Source: an uncultured Eubacteriales bacterium (GTDB taxonomy: Bacteria; Bacillota; Clostridia; Peptostreptococcales; Anaerovoracaceae). Taken from it: a stretch of DNA of 21,616 nt. Both the position numbers and the translations under genes were made by a program. The notes under the pieces are model-generated. The model searched no databases. It saw only the letters and a program-made list of their open reading frames with translations, and had not been told where the DNA came from. The DNA lies in the NCBI GenBank assembly GCA_900540145.1, contig UQEW01000035.1, positions 1 through 21,616 of the forward strand, written 5' to 3'. Below, in pieces: positions 20,252 through 21,616 of this stretch. Every line of letters starts with the position of its first letter. Positions within the stretch are counted from its first letter, which is position 1.

Positions 20252-21364
20252 TTGTCTGTACAAAGACATTATTTCCCCGGAAATAATACTCCGCTGGGAT
20301 TTTTCTCTTATTATAAATACATTTTGGGACAAAGAGAGGCCAATCGCATTATTTGCATAAAAGGAGGCCCGGGAACGGGAAAATCTACTTTTATGAAAAA
20401 GATAGGGGAATATTTCTCGGAAAAAGGCGAAGACATAGATTTTCTCCACTGCTCAGCCGATGAAAATTCTTTAGACGGAATTGTAATAAAAAACAAAAAG
20501 ATAGCCCTTATAGACGGCACCAGTCCTCATATTACAGACCCAATAACGCCGGGCGCCGTGGACAGAATAGTCAATTTAGGCGAGTATTGGAACGAAGAAG
20601 GGATAGCTGTCAATAAAAATGAGATAATTGATCTTAACGAAGAAACTTCTCGATGGTACAGAATCGCTTATAATTATCTTAATGCGGCTAAAAGCGTGTT
20701 TAGGAGCCTGGAGGAAGTATATTCACAAGCTCTGGAAGCCAGTGAGATATACAGAGTCATAGCGGATATAGTAGAAAGGGAATACGGAGAATATGATATT
20801 TCTCTGAGACCCGGGAAGGTTAAAAAATTCTTTGCCAGCGGCATAACAGCCACGGGAAATGTCAACTATATAACCAGCCTTTTAGGCAATATGGAAAAAA
20901 TATATATGATTAATGTGCCTGTAGGATACAGCAACACCAGCCTAATGGAGATCGTATCGGAAGGCGCTGTCTACAGAGGTTTTGATATTGAAACATATTA
21001 TTGTGCTATGAGCCCCGAGGAAAAGATAGAGCACATAATTATTCCTGAACTTAAGACTGCCTTCATTTCTGTCAACAGATATCATGATGTGGAACCATGG
21101 GAAATCGTCAATGTGGAGGGTAAAGAGCAACAGATAGCCTTTATAGACATGAACGATTATATGGACAGCATGGTTCTTCAAAACAATGAAGAATTGATAG
21201 AGACATTAAACGATGAGTATGACATACTTCTTAATAATACGGTAAAGTATCTGTCAAAAGCGAAGGAAGCGCATCTCATGGTGGAAAGCATGTATATCCC
21301 TAATATGAATTTTACTCAGATAGGTGCTCTGATAGAAGAACTTGAGACTGAACTTGATAAGTAA
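20252..21364 (+). CDS. P-loop NTPase of the PRK06851-like family
   Basis: A 370-residue ATPase built from two similar halves. The first has an intact Walker A, GGPGTGKST (38-46), followed by FLHCSADENSLDGIVIKNKK and a Walker-B-like IALIDGTSPH (84-93). The second half repeats the pattern (residues ~214-280): IYMINVPVGYSNTSLM where the P-loop should be, then YYCAMSPEEKIEHIIIPELK and TAFISVN. It has lost the Gly-Lys-Ser/Thr. A helical segment lies between. The start is TTG at 20252 with AAGGAGG seven bases before; no ATG fits. Function unknown; family members are annotated only as ATPases. It follows the DUF975 pair on the same strand by 62 bases. Confidence 0.85.
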   Translation: MSVQRHYFPGNNTPLGFFSYYKYILGQREANRIICIKGGPGTGKSTFMKKIGEYFSEKGEDIDFLHCSADENSLDGIVIKNKKIALIDGTSPHITDPITPGAVDRIVNLGEYWNEEGIAVNKNEIIDLNEETSRWYRIAYNYLNAAKSVFRSLEEVYSQALEASEIYRVIADIVEREYGEYDISLRPGKVKKFFASGITATGNVNYITSLLGNMEKIYMINVPVGYSNTSLMEIVSEGAVYRGFDIETYYCAMSPEEKIEHIIIPELKTAFISVNRYHDVEPWEIVNVEGKEQQIAFIDMNDYMDSMVLQNNEELIETLNDEYDILLNNTVKYLSKAKEAHLMVESMYIPNMNFTQIGALIEELETELDK

Positions 21365-21411
21365 AAAAGTGCAACAGCGCTTTCGCACAGTTGGCTGATT
21401 ATGCTTTATAA

Positions 21412-21464
21412 GCGCCCTTCCGGGCAGATGAGTTTTCTTTTGAATCGTTTGTCCGGAAGGGCGC
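21412..21464 (+). repeat. Perfect 12-bp inverted repeat downstream of the P-loop gene
   Basis: GCGCCCTTCCGG (21412-21423) and CCGGAAGGGCGC (21453-21464) pair perfectly over 12 GC-rich bases, with a 29-base AT-rich loop. It starts 48 bases after the stop codon. There is no T run after it, so it may be a factor-dependent terminator, an mRNA-end stabiliser or an interspersed repeat. Confidence 0.75.
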
Positions 21465-21512
21465 GTGCCGCTTGTCGGGAGTGCCGGCTTGTGTGAGTGC
21501 CGGTTGATGGCA
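21465..21512 (+). repeat. Three-copy imperfect 16-bp tandem repeat
   Basis: GTGCCGCTTGTCGGGA (21465-21480), GTGCCGGCTTGTGTGA (21481-21496) and GTGCCGGTTGATGGCA (21497-21512) follow each other with an exact 16-bp period. A fourth related core, ATGCCGGCA, occurs at 21522-21530. Confidence 0.6.
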
Positions 21513-21594
21513 GATTGTCACATGCCGGCAAAGGAACTTTTCGGCATGTCTGAATTTGTTGTAAAAGCTAAATGGTATCCGAAAATCGTGATTT

Positions 21595-21614
21595 TGTTAT
21601 CTGAAAAGATAACA
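21595..21614. terminator. Hairpin with GAAA tetraloop at the window end
   Basis: TGTTATCT (21595-21602) and AGATAACA (21607-21614) form an 8-bp stem closed by GAAA. The window ends two bases later, so whether a T run follows is unknown. It may be a terminator for either direction. Confidence 0.35.
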
Positions 21615-21616
21615 TT

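Larger units (their letters stand above)
21365..21616. other. Non-coding tail region with GC-rich repeats
   Basis: No credible gene is seen in the last 252 bases. The region holds the inverted repeat at 21412-21464, a 16-bp tandem repeat at 21465-21512, the inverted pair ACATGCCG/CGGCATGT (21520-21527, 21542-21549) and a hairpin at the edge. The centre is visibly richer in G and C than the neighbouring genes. Confidence 0.7.

Noticed and set aside
21465..21530. CRISPR-like array
   Set aside because: The units are 16 bp, contiguous and diverged, with no spacers and no cas genes.

Overview
The window looks like ordinary chromosome from an anaerobic low-to-mid-GC Bacillota, most likely class Clostridia. 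The reasons are the AGGAGG ribosome binding sites before nearly every gene, a ThiT transporter under a TPP riboswitch, a membrane pyrophosphatase with sodium-pump features, a solo crotonase, and an XRE/ABC-2 transporter cassette. I cannot name the genus from sequence alone. No phage, insertion sequence, CRISPR array or origin was seen. Two gene remnants and several regulatory structures are the unusual parts.

Layout. 1-3144 (minus strand): the 5' part of tRNA-Thr(CGU), a GIY-YIG protein translationally coupled to a low-molecular-weight protein tyrosine phosphatase, a small membrane protein, and an ABC-2 exporter (permease plus ATPase). The regulator upstream of the exporter survives only as its last 53 codons. 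3300-4466: an intergenic stretch with a nested inverted repeat, a decayed TIGR04076-type gene, an 18-bp tandem repeat, and an orphan gene with a C39/papain-like look. 4467-8407: endonuclease III, a small cupin protein, then a minus-strand group (homoserine dehydrogenase, SEC-C protein, Bax-inhibitor-1 protein), with tRNA methyltransferase TrmL diverging from it. 8487-12894: rpoN (sigma-54) followed by gap, pgk and tpiA, an operon in which sigma-54 sits where CggR sits in Bacillus. 12955-16701: secG, a K+-dependent and probably Na+-pumping membrane pyrophosphatase, a strong terminator, and a uracil/xanthine permease. 16908-18517 (minus strand): a crotonase, and thiT behind a TPP riboswitch. 18566-21364 (plus strand): two tandem DUF975-type membrane proteins and a PRK06851-like P-loop protein. 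The last 250 bases are non-coding and hold GC-rich repeats.

How the parts work together. gap, pgk and tpiA form the triose-phosphate segment of glycolysis. The GAPDH carries substitutions at three classical NAD-specificity positions, which suggests it can use NADP. The pyrophosphatase would recover energy from PPi as an ion gradient. Regulation is richest around 18300-18520. There, back-to-back promoters share one -35 region, a 14-bp palindrome fills the thiT promoter spacer, and the TPP riboswitch ends in a hairpin that hides the thiT Shine-Dalgarno sequence. A second, riboswitch-independent hairpin hides the Shine-Dalgarno sequence of the P-loop gene at 20252. The best candidates for something undescribed are the DUF975/DUF975/P-loop locus with its masked start, and the altered GAPDH.
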